The translations under genes were made by a program, and so were the position numbers. Below, piece by piece: positions 1 to 4,997 of a stretch of 8,487 bases of DNA; position 1 is the stretch's first letter, and every line of letters starts with the position of its first letter. Location of the stretch: contig JBFMAE010000108.1 of NCBI GenBank assembly GCA_040756085.1, positions 1 through 8,487 of the forward strand, in the 5' to 3' direction. This stretch comes from JBFMAE01 sp040756085. Its GTDB lineage: Bacteria; Desulfobacterota; BSN033; UBA1163. The notes below the pieces were generated by a model. It was given only the letters and a program-made list of their open reading frames with translations, ran no database searches and had not been told where the DNA came from.

Positions 1-125
1 ACCCTTCTCTGGCAGACCTTCCGGGCAAACTCCTTCATCTGATCTTCCGCCAAGATGTGTTTTCGGTGATCGATGAGGATGAAGTCATTTCCACTTCCGC
101 TCATCTTCGTAAAAGGAATCTTCAT
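1..125 (-). CDS. dapF: Diaminopimelate epimerase, N-terminal 41 codons (cut by window edge)
   Basis: DapF converts LL- to meso-diaminopimelate in the cytoplasm, supplying peptidoglycan cross-links and lysine synthesis. The visible protein begins MKIPFTKMSGSGNDFILID, which matches the family's N-terminal signature (F-T-K-M-x-G-x-G-N-D-F), including the Asn that helps bind substrate. It continues to an ARKVCQRR segment, typical just before the first catalytic cysteine region, which is outside the window. The start is well supported: a GGAGG ribosome binding site (131-135 on the complementary strand) lies 5 nt before the ATG. The gene lies 202 bp downstream of lysA on the same strand, so the two final DAP-pathway enzymes are neighbours, although a large palindromic repeat separates them. 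Nothing can be said about the remaining roughly 85% of the protein. Confidence 0.93.
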   Translation of the reverse strand, partial: MKIPFTKMSGSGNDFILIDHRKHILAEDQMKEFARKVCQRR

Positions 126-148
126 TAAAACCTCCGGTTTTGAAAATC

Positions 149-243
149 CGAAATTCGAATGACCAAACGTTCTAAACATTGTTACTTTTCGTTTTGAATT
201 TAGTGCTTGGGTCATTTGGATTTGTTTCGGATTTCGAATTTCG
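149..243. repeat. Nested AT-rich inverted repeat in the lysA-dapF spacer
   Basis: Two pairs of arms are nested. CGAAATTCGAA (149-159) is the exact reverse complement of TTCGAATTTCG (233-243). The adjoining AATGACC (158-164) is the exact reverse complement of GGTCATT (210-216). The right side carries extra TTTCGGA-type sequence between its two arms. This belongs to the short CCGAAATTCGAA-type intergenic repeats seen in many environmental genomes. It lies between the lysA 3' end and the dapF ribosome binding site and overlaps the start of the GC-rich palindrome next to it. A role in transcript folding is possible but not shown. Confidence 0.6.
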
Positions 244-312
244 CCTGCCTTCGCCGAAGCGCCTGCCCGCCGCACGAGGCTTCGGCAGGCGGGACTACGC
301 GCAGGCAGGTGC
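242..312. repeat. GC-rich palindromic repeat (GCCTGCC family), intergenic copy
   Basis: This 71-bp element is built from GCCTGCC/GGCAGGC words. Outer arms CCTGCCT (244-250) and AGGCAGG (303-309) pair. Inner arms CGCCTGCC (260-267) and GGCAGGCG (284-291) pair perfectly. An alternative inner pairing, CCGAAGC (254-260) with GCTTCGG (279-285), competes with the inner stem. The element starts 15 nt past the lysA stop codon on the transcribed strand, so it would form a strong stem-loop in the lysA-dapF transcript and could protect 3' ends or attenuate read-through. The 9-bp sequence TTCGAATTT occurs on both sides (233-241 and 313-321), like a target duplication. A related copy lies in yggS at 3317-3383. 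Confidence 0.75.
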
Positions 313-327
313 TTCGAATTTAATATT

Positions 328-1590
328 CTATGGCTTAACCAGGAACTCAGGGATCTCTTCCCCTCGGACAAGATCCTCATAACTCTCTCTCTGACGGATC
401 ACAAACATCTGGTCATCCCGGACAAGGACTTCCGCCACCCGTGGTCTGGAGTTATAGTTGGTGGACATGGAGAACCCGTAGGCACCAGCACTCATCACTG
501 CAATCAGTTCGCCGGATTTAAGTTTCGGGATCTTCCGCTCCTTTGCTAAAAAGTCGGCCGATTCGCAGACGGGGCCGACCACATCGGCCACGATCTCCTC
601 TCGGCTCTCCTGTTTGACGGGAAGGATCTGATGGTGGGAGCCGTAATAACTGGGACGGACCAGATCGTTCATGCCCGCATCAATGATTATAAACCGCTTC
701 TCCTCATTTTCCTTAAAGTAGAGAACCTTTGAGACCAGAATACCTGCATTCCCGACAATCACACGGCCTGGCTCCAGGATGAGGGTGCAACCGAATCCTC
801 GAATTTCTTCAAGGATTTTGGAAGCATATTCTATGGGTTGAGGAGGCTCTTCATCTTCATAGGTAATCCCAAGACCTCCACCTAAATCCAAATATTGAAT
901 CTTCATACCTTCCTTTCGTAATTCCTCGACCAACCGTCTCAGCTTCTTCAGGGCCTCGACAAAGGGCTCCACCTCCACCAACTGGGATCCGAGATGGCAG
1001 TCGATTCCAATAATCTCTAAATGTGGTAATTGAGAGGCCAGGCGATAAGCCATGGATGCACGAAGAATATCGATGCCAAATTTATTCTTCTTCAATCCGG
1101 TGGTGATGTAGGGGTGGGTTTTGGGGTCGATATCCGGGTTGACGCGGATGGCAATAGGGGCATTCCTGCCGATTCGGCCTGCTACTTCATTGATCACCTG
1201 GAGTTCCTGGGAAGATTCAACATTGAACATGAGGATACCGGTCTTCAAGGCATATTCAATCTCATCCTCCTTCTTTCCGACCCCGGAAAATACAATCTTC
1301 TTCGGATCTGCTCCTCCCCTGAGGGCGCGGTAGAGTTCCCCCCCGGAGACGACATCGACTCCTGCGCTCAGGTTGACGAAGAGACGGAGGAGGGTCAGAT
1401 TGGAGTTGGCCTTGGCTGAATAGCAGACAAGATGAGGGATCTTGTCAAAGGCTTCGTTGAAAACGGTGAAATGCCTCACCAAGGTTCGATAGCTATAAAG
1501 GTAGAAAGGCGTCCCCACTTTTTCAGCAATGTGGTGAATGGGAATCCCCTCACAGTAAAGTTCACGATCTTTATATTTAAAAAAATGCAT
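328..1590 (-). CDS. lysA: Diaminopimelate decarboxylase
   Basis: LysA is a cytoplasmic PLP enzyme that decarboxylates meso-diaminopimelate to L-lysine, the last step of the DAP pathway. The 420-residue protein is the normal length for the family (fold type III, alanine-racemase-like barrel plus C-terminal beta domain). Visible landmarks are the PLP-binding lysine K60 in YSAKAN, H199 in DCHLGSQ, the glycine-rich phosphate loop GGGLGI (237-242), EPGR (273-276), the cysteine-glutamate pair C342-E343 in GPVCESAD that reaches the partner subunit's active site in the homodimer, and the GAYGFSMSTNYN stretch (369-380). The start has a strong ribosome binding site, GGAGGAG (complement of 1599-1605), 8 nt before the ATG. 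The gene follows the lipoprotein gene by 104 bp and precedes dapF. The leader contains an inverted repeat ending exactly at the ribosome binding site. Confidence 0.97.
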   Translation of the reverse strand: MHFFKYKDRELYCEGIPIHHIAEKVGTPFYLYSYRTLVRHFTVFNEAFDKIPHLVCYSAKANSNLTLLRLFVNLSAGVDVVSGGELYRALRGGADPKKIVFSGVGKKEDEIEYALKTGILMFNVESSQELQVINEVAGRIGRNAPIAIRVNPDIDPKTHPYITTGLKKNKFGIDILRASMAYRLASQLPHLEIIGIDCHLGSQLVEVEPFVEALKKLRRLVEELRKEGMKIQYLDLGGGLGITYEDEEPPQPIEYASKILEEIRGFGCTLILEPGRVIVGNAGILVSKVLYFKENEEKRFIIIDAGMNDLVRPSYYGSHHQILPVKQESREEIVADVVGPVCESADFLAKERKIPKLKSGELIAVMSAGAYGFSMSTNYNSRPRVAEVLVRDDQMFVIRQRESYEDLVRGEEIPEFLVKP

Positions 1591-1605
1591 CCCGGTTACT
1601 CCTCC

Positions 1606-1687
1606 AGTTCGGAGTTATTAGTTCGCCCCGATAGAATCGGTACAGGGAGTTCGTAAACTCAGATTCTTTAATTTTTAACTCCGAACT
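1606..1687. repeat. Inverted repeat with two internal hairpins in the lysA leader
   Basis: AGTTCGGAGTTA (1606-1617) and TAACTCCGAACT (1676-1687) are perfect 12-bp reverse complements. Between them sit two smaller hairpins: CCGAT-AGA-ATCGG (1628-1640) and GAGTT-CGTA-AACTC (1647-1660). In RNA of the lysA strand this would fold into a three-way or multi-branched structure. The last paired base of its 3' arm lies directly next to the lysA ribosome binding site (1599-1605), and its other end lies 8 nt past the lipoprotein stop codon. AACTCCGAACT words are common as dispersed intergenic repeats, so this may be a repeat rather than a dedicated regulator. Confidence 0.65.
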
Positions 1688-1694
1688 CTTAACT

Positions 1695-2723
1695 TTAATA
1701 GAGGTATTTCACCCTCACTTCTTCGGACCGTGGGCTCTCATTTCTTCTAACGGAGTTATCCACGGCTGTCACTGCATATTCATAATCTTGCCCTACTTCG
1801 ACATCGGTATCAAGATAGGTCTCCTTGGCCAGGGGACTTTCATTCAGTCTCTCAAACTCTCTTTCCCCGGGCTTTCTCCGGTAGATGTAATACCCTAAAA
1901 GATCAGGCTCTCGATTCCTTCTCCAATTCAATTCCATCCCTTGTTTAAGGGGAATAGCCACCAGTTCCTCGGGAGATCCGGGTGGAATGAGGTCGGTGGG
2001 AGTAACGGTGACCCCAGGGGACCCCTTCCCCTCTATATCTGTCTTGACTACCCGTCTCACTGTCCTGACCGAATAGATATATTTTTTTTCATTCTCCACG
2101 CTTAGGTCTGTGTACTGGGTTACTTTCAATAGTTCTCGATTCAATGGCCTGATCTGGAATACCTCATCCTCTCCTCTACGGTAGATATTATAACCTGTCG
2201 CATCTGCCAGAGGGTCCCAATGGAGATCTACCCTCTTATCTCCCCGCTCTCCCCTCACCGTGCTTGGGAAATGTGGAGGGTGGTCCCAATAGACCGTCAC
2301 CGGGTTTGAAGGAGAACTGGGATGTCCTTTTCGATTGATTGAAACCACCTGATACACATAAACTTTTCTCGGTTCATGATCTTCGAAAAAGACCGACATC
2401 TTTTTACTCTTCACTTCTTCTTTGCTATCCAGCTTCATCTCATAGATGACCTTAAACTTCTCCCCGCATCCTCTGCATTCATCTCCAATCAGAACACCCT
2501 CGGATCTTAAAATTCGAAACTCTGTCAGGTCAACAAGAGGCGACTTATCGGTATTCTCTCTGGGAGCCGTCCATTCCAAAAGGAGCCCTCCCTCCCTGGG
2601 GTTGGTTTCAAGGTCAACGATCCTTTTGGGAACGATCGACTCCCAAGGTACGGGAGGAGCCTTCTTGCCACAACCAACCACCACAATCAGAATCAGCGAT
2701 AGTAATATTATTATTCCCTTCAT
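1695..2723 (-). CDS. Outer-membrane-type lipoprotein with three fibronectin-III-like domains
   Basis: The protein (342 residues) starts with a short hydrophobic signal (about residues 4-16) and a lipobox V-V-G-C, giving lipidation at Cys18. Residue 19 is Gly rather than Asp, compatible with transport to the outer membrane. The mature start, CGKKAPPVPW, resembles the proline-rich start of LptM/YifL-type small lipoproteins, and in E. coli yifL is next to dapF. Three beta-sandwich repeats follow, at about 31-147, 150-246 and 249-340, each with the FN3 pattern of a Trp in strand B (LLLEWTAP, VDLHWDPL, MELNWRRN), a Y-x-I-Y-R-R motif (domains 2 and 3) and a Y-x-Y-x-V motif. Domain 1 has an inserted C83-R-G-C86 pair, odd for this fold. 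No enzyme motif is visible. The role is unknown; scaffold or surface-binding functions are guesses. There is only a weak ribosome binding site (GAAAG) before the start. Confidence 0.85.
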   Translation of the reverse strand: MKGIIILLSLILIVVVGCGKKAPPVPWESIVPKRIVDLETNPREGGLLLEWTAPRENTDKSPLVDLTEFRILRSEGVLIGDECRGCGEKFKVIYEMKLDSKEEVKSKKMSVFFEDHEPRKVYVYQVVSINRKGHPSSPSNPVTVYWDHPPHFPSTVRGERGDKRVDLHWDPLADATGYNIYRRGEDEVFQIRPLNRELLKVTQYTDLSVENEKKYIYSVRTVRRVVKTDIEGKGSPGVTVTPTDLIPPGSPEELVAIPLKQGMELNWRRNREPDLLGYYIYRRKPGEREFERLNESPLAKETYLDTDVEVGQDYEYAVTAVDNSVRRNESPRSEEVRVKYLY

Positions 2724-2791
2724 GTTAAATAACTTTCAAAGGATGGAGGTTAGAGGAGCGTCCCGCAAAGCGGTACTTAAGGTTGGAGGCT

Positions 2792-2822
2792 AAAAAATCT
2801 TTTGCCTCAGGCCTTAAGCAAA
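2792..2822 (-). terminator. Candidate intrinsic terminator after yggS
   Basis: On the yggS strand, TTTGCTT (2822-2816) pairs with AGGCAAA (2807-2801) through seven pairs including one G-U, closing an 8-nt loop. After AGA, a run of six T residues follows (2797-2792). It begins 28 nt past the yggS stop codon. The stem is short and the T-run is offset by 3 nt, so strength is uncertain. The rest of the 127-bp yggS-lipoprotein spacer (2724-2850) holds a CCGC-AAA-GCGG mini-hairpin (2763-2773) and two imperfect GGxTGGAGGxTA words, but no convincing promoter for the lipoprotein gene. Confidence 0.45.
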
Positions 2823-2850
2823 GCGATCCTCAAGCGAAGCGCTCATTCAG

Positions 2851-3594
2851 TTACTTTCTGGGTCCGAAGATCGCCGTTCCCACCCGGATATAAGTGGCCC
2901 CTTCTTCAATGGCCACCTCAAAGTCATTCGACATTCCCATGGAGAGGTCGTTTATCGGGATGCCTTCTTCCACCATCTTCTCTTTCAATTTTCGAAGTTC
3001 GGTGTAATAAGGCCGACTCATTTCAGGCGCATCAAAATAGGGCGGCATGGTCATCAGTCCCTCTAAGGAGAGACGACGGAGATCAAGAACCCTCTTCGCA
3101 AGATTTAACACTTTATCCTCATCCGCCCCGAATTTGGTGGCTTCCTTCGAAAGGTTGACCTCAATCATCACCTTGATCACCCTGTCCGCCTTTTCAGCCC
3201 TGCGATTCAATTCTTCCGCTAGGTGCATGCTGTCCAGAGAGTGGATCATATCGAACAGGTGGACGGCATATTTCGCCTTGTTCGATTGGAGATGTCCGAT
3301 GAAGTGCCAGGCCACCGGCCTGCCTTCGCCGAAACGCCTCCCCTCCGCAAGGCTTCTGGAGGCGGGCGCCGTGCAGGCAGGCCGTCCAATCTCCTCAATC
3401 TTTTTCTGCGCCTCCTGGACATAATTCTCACCCAGAATCGAGACCCCTGCTTCGATGGCATCCCTGATTCGAGCAGATTCCACGGTCTTGGAGACCGCAA
3501 CCAATTTGATCTCTGCCGGATCTCTTCCCACCCTCTGAGCCGCCTTCTCGATTCTTTCCATCACCCTTAATAAATTTTCTTTGATTGCTGACAT
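2851..3594 (-). CDS. yggS: YggS/PROSC-family PLP-binding (PLP homeostasis) protein with in-frame repeat insertion
   Basis: Members of this family bind pyridoxal phosphate without known catalysis and keep free PLP and amino acid pools balanced in the cytoplasm. The fold is the alanine-racemase-type barrel. Landmarks are the PLP lysine K36 in AVSKT, GENYVQE (55-61), WHFIGHLQSNK (96-106), LSMGMSNDFEVAI (217-229) and RVGTAIFG (237-244). The protein is 247 residues, while the family is usually about 225-235. The excess is a 21-residue segment, residues 71-91 (RPACTAP to FGEG), placed between the helix after GENYVQE and the strand WHFIG. It is encoded by a palindromic repeat (3317-3383) and keeps the frame, so the protein is probably still functional. 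No ribosome binding site is visible before the ATG, and repeat sequence runs right up to the start codon. Confidence 0.94.
   Translation of the reverse strand: MSAIKENLLRVMERIEKAAQRVGRDPAEIKLVAVSKTVESARIRDAIEAGVSILGENYVQEAQKKIEEIGRPACTAPASRSLAEGRRFGEGRPVAWHFIGHLQSNKAKYAVHLFDMIHSLDSMHLAEELNRRAEKADRVIKVMIEVNLSKEATKFGADEDKVLNLAKRVLDLRRLSLEGLMTMPPYFDAPEMSRPYYTELRKLKEKMVEEGIPINDLSMGMSNDFEVAIEEGATYIRVGTAIFGPRK
3317..3383. repeat. GC-rich palindromic repeat (GCCTGCC family) inside yggS
   Basis: Perfect 9-bp outer arms GGCCTGCCT (3317-3325) and AGGCAGGCC (3375-3383) enclose inner arms CGCCTCC (3335-3341) and GGAGGCG (3358-3364). The element aligns along its whole length with the intergenic copy at 242-312: both share GCCTGCCTTCGCCGAA, a GCCTnCC inner arm, AGGCTTC, and a GCAGGCAGG end. 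The inner arms differ between copies by paired changes (GCCTGCC/GGCAGGC against GCCTCCC-like/GGAGGC), suggesting the stem is preserved. It encodes about 21 residues of yggS (codons 71-91, 3322-3384) and adds a multiple of three bases relative to the expected family sequence. Confidence 0.85.
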
Positions 3595-3791
3595 CTTAAG
3601 TCATTGAGTAATTAGGTGATTCATCATGCCCAGAGGGCACCCACGAATGATGAAAATGATCACTGCGAACGAATTTCATGAATAAAACCTATTCGTGTCA
3701 TTCGCTGTCATTCGTGCTATTCTTTTTTATTTTCTGAGTAATTGGGTCATTGAATGACTTAATGACCAATGACTTAATTCCCTTTTTTCCA
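3595..3791. repeat. Repeat island filling the maf-yggS spacer
   Basis: The 197-bp spacer is almost all short repeats and has no credible gene. GAGTAATTAGGTGATT (3606-3621) recurs as GAGTAATTGGGTCATT (3736-3751), 14 of 16 identical. TTCATCA-TGCCC (3620-3631) pairs with GGGCA (3635-3639) and TGATGAA (3648-3654) as one bulged hairpin. ATTCG recurs every 9-10 bp at 3691, 3700 and 3710. GGTCATT (3745-3751) pairs with AATGACC (3761-3767). AAGTCATT (3598-3605) pairs with either AATGACTT copy (3753-3760, 3768-3775). The island reaches the yggS start codon and leaves no ribosome binding site there. Confidence 0.7.
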
Positions 3792-4397
3792 TTAATCTAC
3801 AATCCGCATTCCGCGTTCCGAAATCATGATGGCTCCCAGACGATTGAGCATCTCCATCAATTCACACAGAGGAAGACCGACCACATTGGTGTAGGATCCG
3901 AGGATTGATTCAATCATAAAAGATCCGATCCCCTGAATGGCATACCCCCCTGCTTTATCAAAGGGTTCCCCGGTTTGAACATACCATTCCATTTCAACTG
4001 GAGTCAGAGTTTTTACTTTCACAGCGGTTTGGACCGCCTCTCGATCCCCCTTCTCCTTCTCTAAATGGTGGACAGAGAATCCGGTCAACACCCAATGTTC
4101 CTGGCCGCTGAGACGTCGAAGCATCTCGAGTGCCTCCACCCGGTCCTTCGGTTTACCCAGGATGGAACCGTTGATATAGACGATCGTATCCGCAGCGATC
4201 ACCCAGTAGTCAGGATACCGAATTCCCACCTCCAAGGCTTTGGCCTCTGCCAATCGAAGGACATGTTCCCGCGGGGATTCCTCCTGTACAAAATCCTCCA
4301 TTACTCTGCTGGGTATGACTTCGAAACCAAGACCCAACTGTTTTAATAATTCATATCGACGGGGAGACTTTGATGCGAGAATCAGTCGATTTCTCAT
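3792..4397 (-). CDS. maf: Maf-family nucleoside triphosphate pyrophosphatase (YhdE-like, dTTP/UTP type)
   Basis: Maf proteins hydrolyse non-canonical or excess nucleoside triphosphates to monophosphate and pyrophosphate in the cytoplasm. They were first named for a septum-formation effect when overproduced. The 201-residue length is normal. Family motifs are all present: the N-terminal LILASKSPRR (5-14), the metal-binding AADTIV (68-73), GKPKD (81-85), GEPFDKAGGYAIQG (143-156) and GSYTNVVGLP (167-176). The DKAGGYAIQG form fits the YhdE group (dTTP/UTP) better than the YceF group, which usually has a C-A-G-S-F type motif there; the substrate call is an inference from that. No good ribosome binding site precedes the ATG, but a strong promoter is placed so that the transcript may start at or next to the ATG. 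It is divergent from rfaE2 and followed by yggS after a 197-bp repeat island. Confidence 0.95.
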   Translation of the reverse strand: MRNRLILASKSPRRYELLKQLGLGFEVIPSRVMEDFVQEESPREHVLRLAEAKALEVGIRYPDYWVIAADTIVYINGSILGKPKDRVEALEMLRRLSGQEHWVLTGFSVHHLEKEKGDREAVQTAVKVKTLTPVEMEWYVQTGEPFDKAGGYAIQGIGSFMIESILGSYTNVVGLPLCELMEMLNRLGAIMISERGMRIVD

Positions 4398-4403
4398 TGC
4401 TAA

Positions 4404-4432
4404 AACCTAAAGGAAATCAAAATGATTGTCAA
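4404..4432 (-). promoter_or_regulatory. Predicted sigma70-type promoter for maf
   Basis: On the minus strand a perfect TTGACA -35 box (4432-4427) is followed after 17 bp by TAGGTT (4409-4404) as the -10 box. The -10 box ends 6 bp before the maf ATG, so transcription would begin at or within a base or two of the start codon, giving a leaderless or nearly leaderless message. This agrees with the lack of a ribosome binding site. The -10 match is only 3 of 6. Confidence 0.5.
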
Positions 4433-4451
4433 GCGAATAGCTGGGGCAGGG

Positions 4452-4480
4452 TTGACTCCAGAGACTAAATCTGGTAGGGT
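4452..4480 (+). promoter_or_regulatory. Predicted sigma70-type promoter for rfaE2-lon
   Basis: TTGACT (4452-4457) and TAGGGT (4475-4480) are separated by exactly 17 bp. A start about 7 nt later would give a leader of roughly 20 nt before the ATG at 4509, with the AGGAAGG ribosome binding site (4488-4494) inside it. It mirrors the maf promoter: the two -35 boxes are 19 bp apart, back to back, and both -10 boxes share TAGGnT. The -10 match to consensus is weak. Confidence 0.45.
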
Positions 4481-4508
4481 TTTGGTTAGGAAGGTAAAGA
4501 AGAAAAAA

Positions 4509-4997
4509 ATGAAGGGAAAGATCAAGGATATAGAAACACTTCGCAGGATTATCGAAGAGCTGAAAGCAAAGGGCAGGAAGATCGTCTTCACCAACGGTTG
4601 TTTTGACCTCCTCCACATCGGGCATATCCGTTACCTGGAGAAGGCCAAAGCCCTCGGAGATATATTGGTTGTAGGGGTGAACAGTGATCAATCTGTTCGA
4701 AACTTGAAAGGCCCTAACCGGCCTATCCTTCCTGAGGAAGAGAGGGCAGAGATCATCTCCGGCTTCGGGTGTGTGGATTACATTACCATCTTTGATGAGT
4801 CAACTCCTCTTGAACTCATCTCCTCCCTCCAGCCTCATATCCTCGTCAAGGGTGGTGATTGGACCAAGGAGACCACAGTGGGAAAGGAAGTGGTCGAGAA
4901 ATCGGGTGGAGAAGTGGTTATCCTTCCCTTTATTGAGGGGTCTTCCACATCCAACCTTATCGAAACCATTTTGAAACGCTATGAAAAAAGAAACTGA
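4509..4997 (+). CDS. rfaE2: D-glycero-beta-D-manno-heptose 1-phosphate adenylyltransferase (stand-alone RfaE2/HldE C-domain)
   Basis: This enzyme transfers AMP from ATP to heptose 1-phosphate, making ADP-heptose for the LPS inner core (cytoplasm). The 162-residue protein is a single cytidylyltransferase-like domain: the nucleotide-binding FTNGCFDLLHIGH (27-39, with the HxGH pair H36/H39), VGVNSD (55-60), the KGGDW motif (114-118) and the C-terminal EGSSTSNLI (143-151). The kinase half present in fused HldE is absent, so it is the stand-alone form. The frame is open upstream to an ATG at 4422 that has a fair AAGGA site, which would add 29 mostly basic residues. I chose 4509 because family members begin at this M-K-x-K-I-K-D point and because a likely promoter lies between the two starts. 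The ribosome binding site AGGAAGG is 14 nt from this ATG, rather far. The 3' end overlaps lon by 17 nt. Confidence 0.92.
   Translation: MKGKIKDIETLRRIIEELKAKGRKIVFTNGCFDLLHIGHIRYLEKAKALGDILVVGVNSDQSVRNLKGPNRPILPEEERAEIISGFGCVDYITIFDESTPLELISSLQPHILVKGGDWTKETTVGKEVVEKSGGEVVILPFIEGSSTSNLIETILKRYEKRN

Noticed and set aside
179..382. 67-codon plus-strand open frame
   Set aside because: It is made from the AT-rich repeat, the GC-rich palindrome and the antisense end of lysA.
1030..1419. 129-codon plus-strand open frame
   Set aside because: It is antisense to conserved lysA codons and shows no protein family features.
2729..2741. 13-nt sequence CTTTGAAAGTTAT shared between the lipoprotein leader and the region after lon
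   Set aside because: One 13-nt match between strands is expected by chance in a window of this size.
3691..3722. Short phased ATTCG units as a CRISPR-like array
   Set aside because: The units are 5-9 bp with no spacers of regular length; a simple degenerate tandem repeat explains them.
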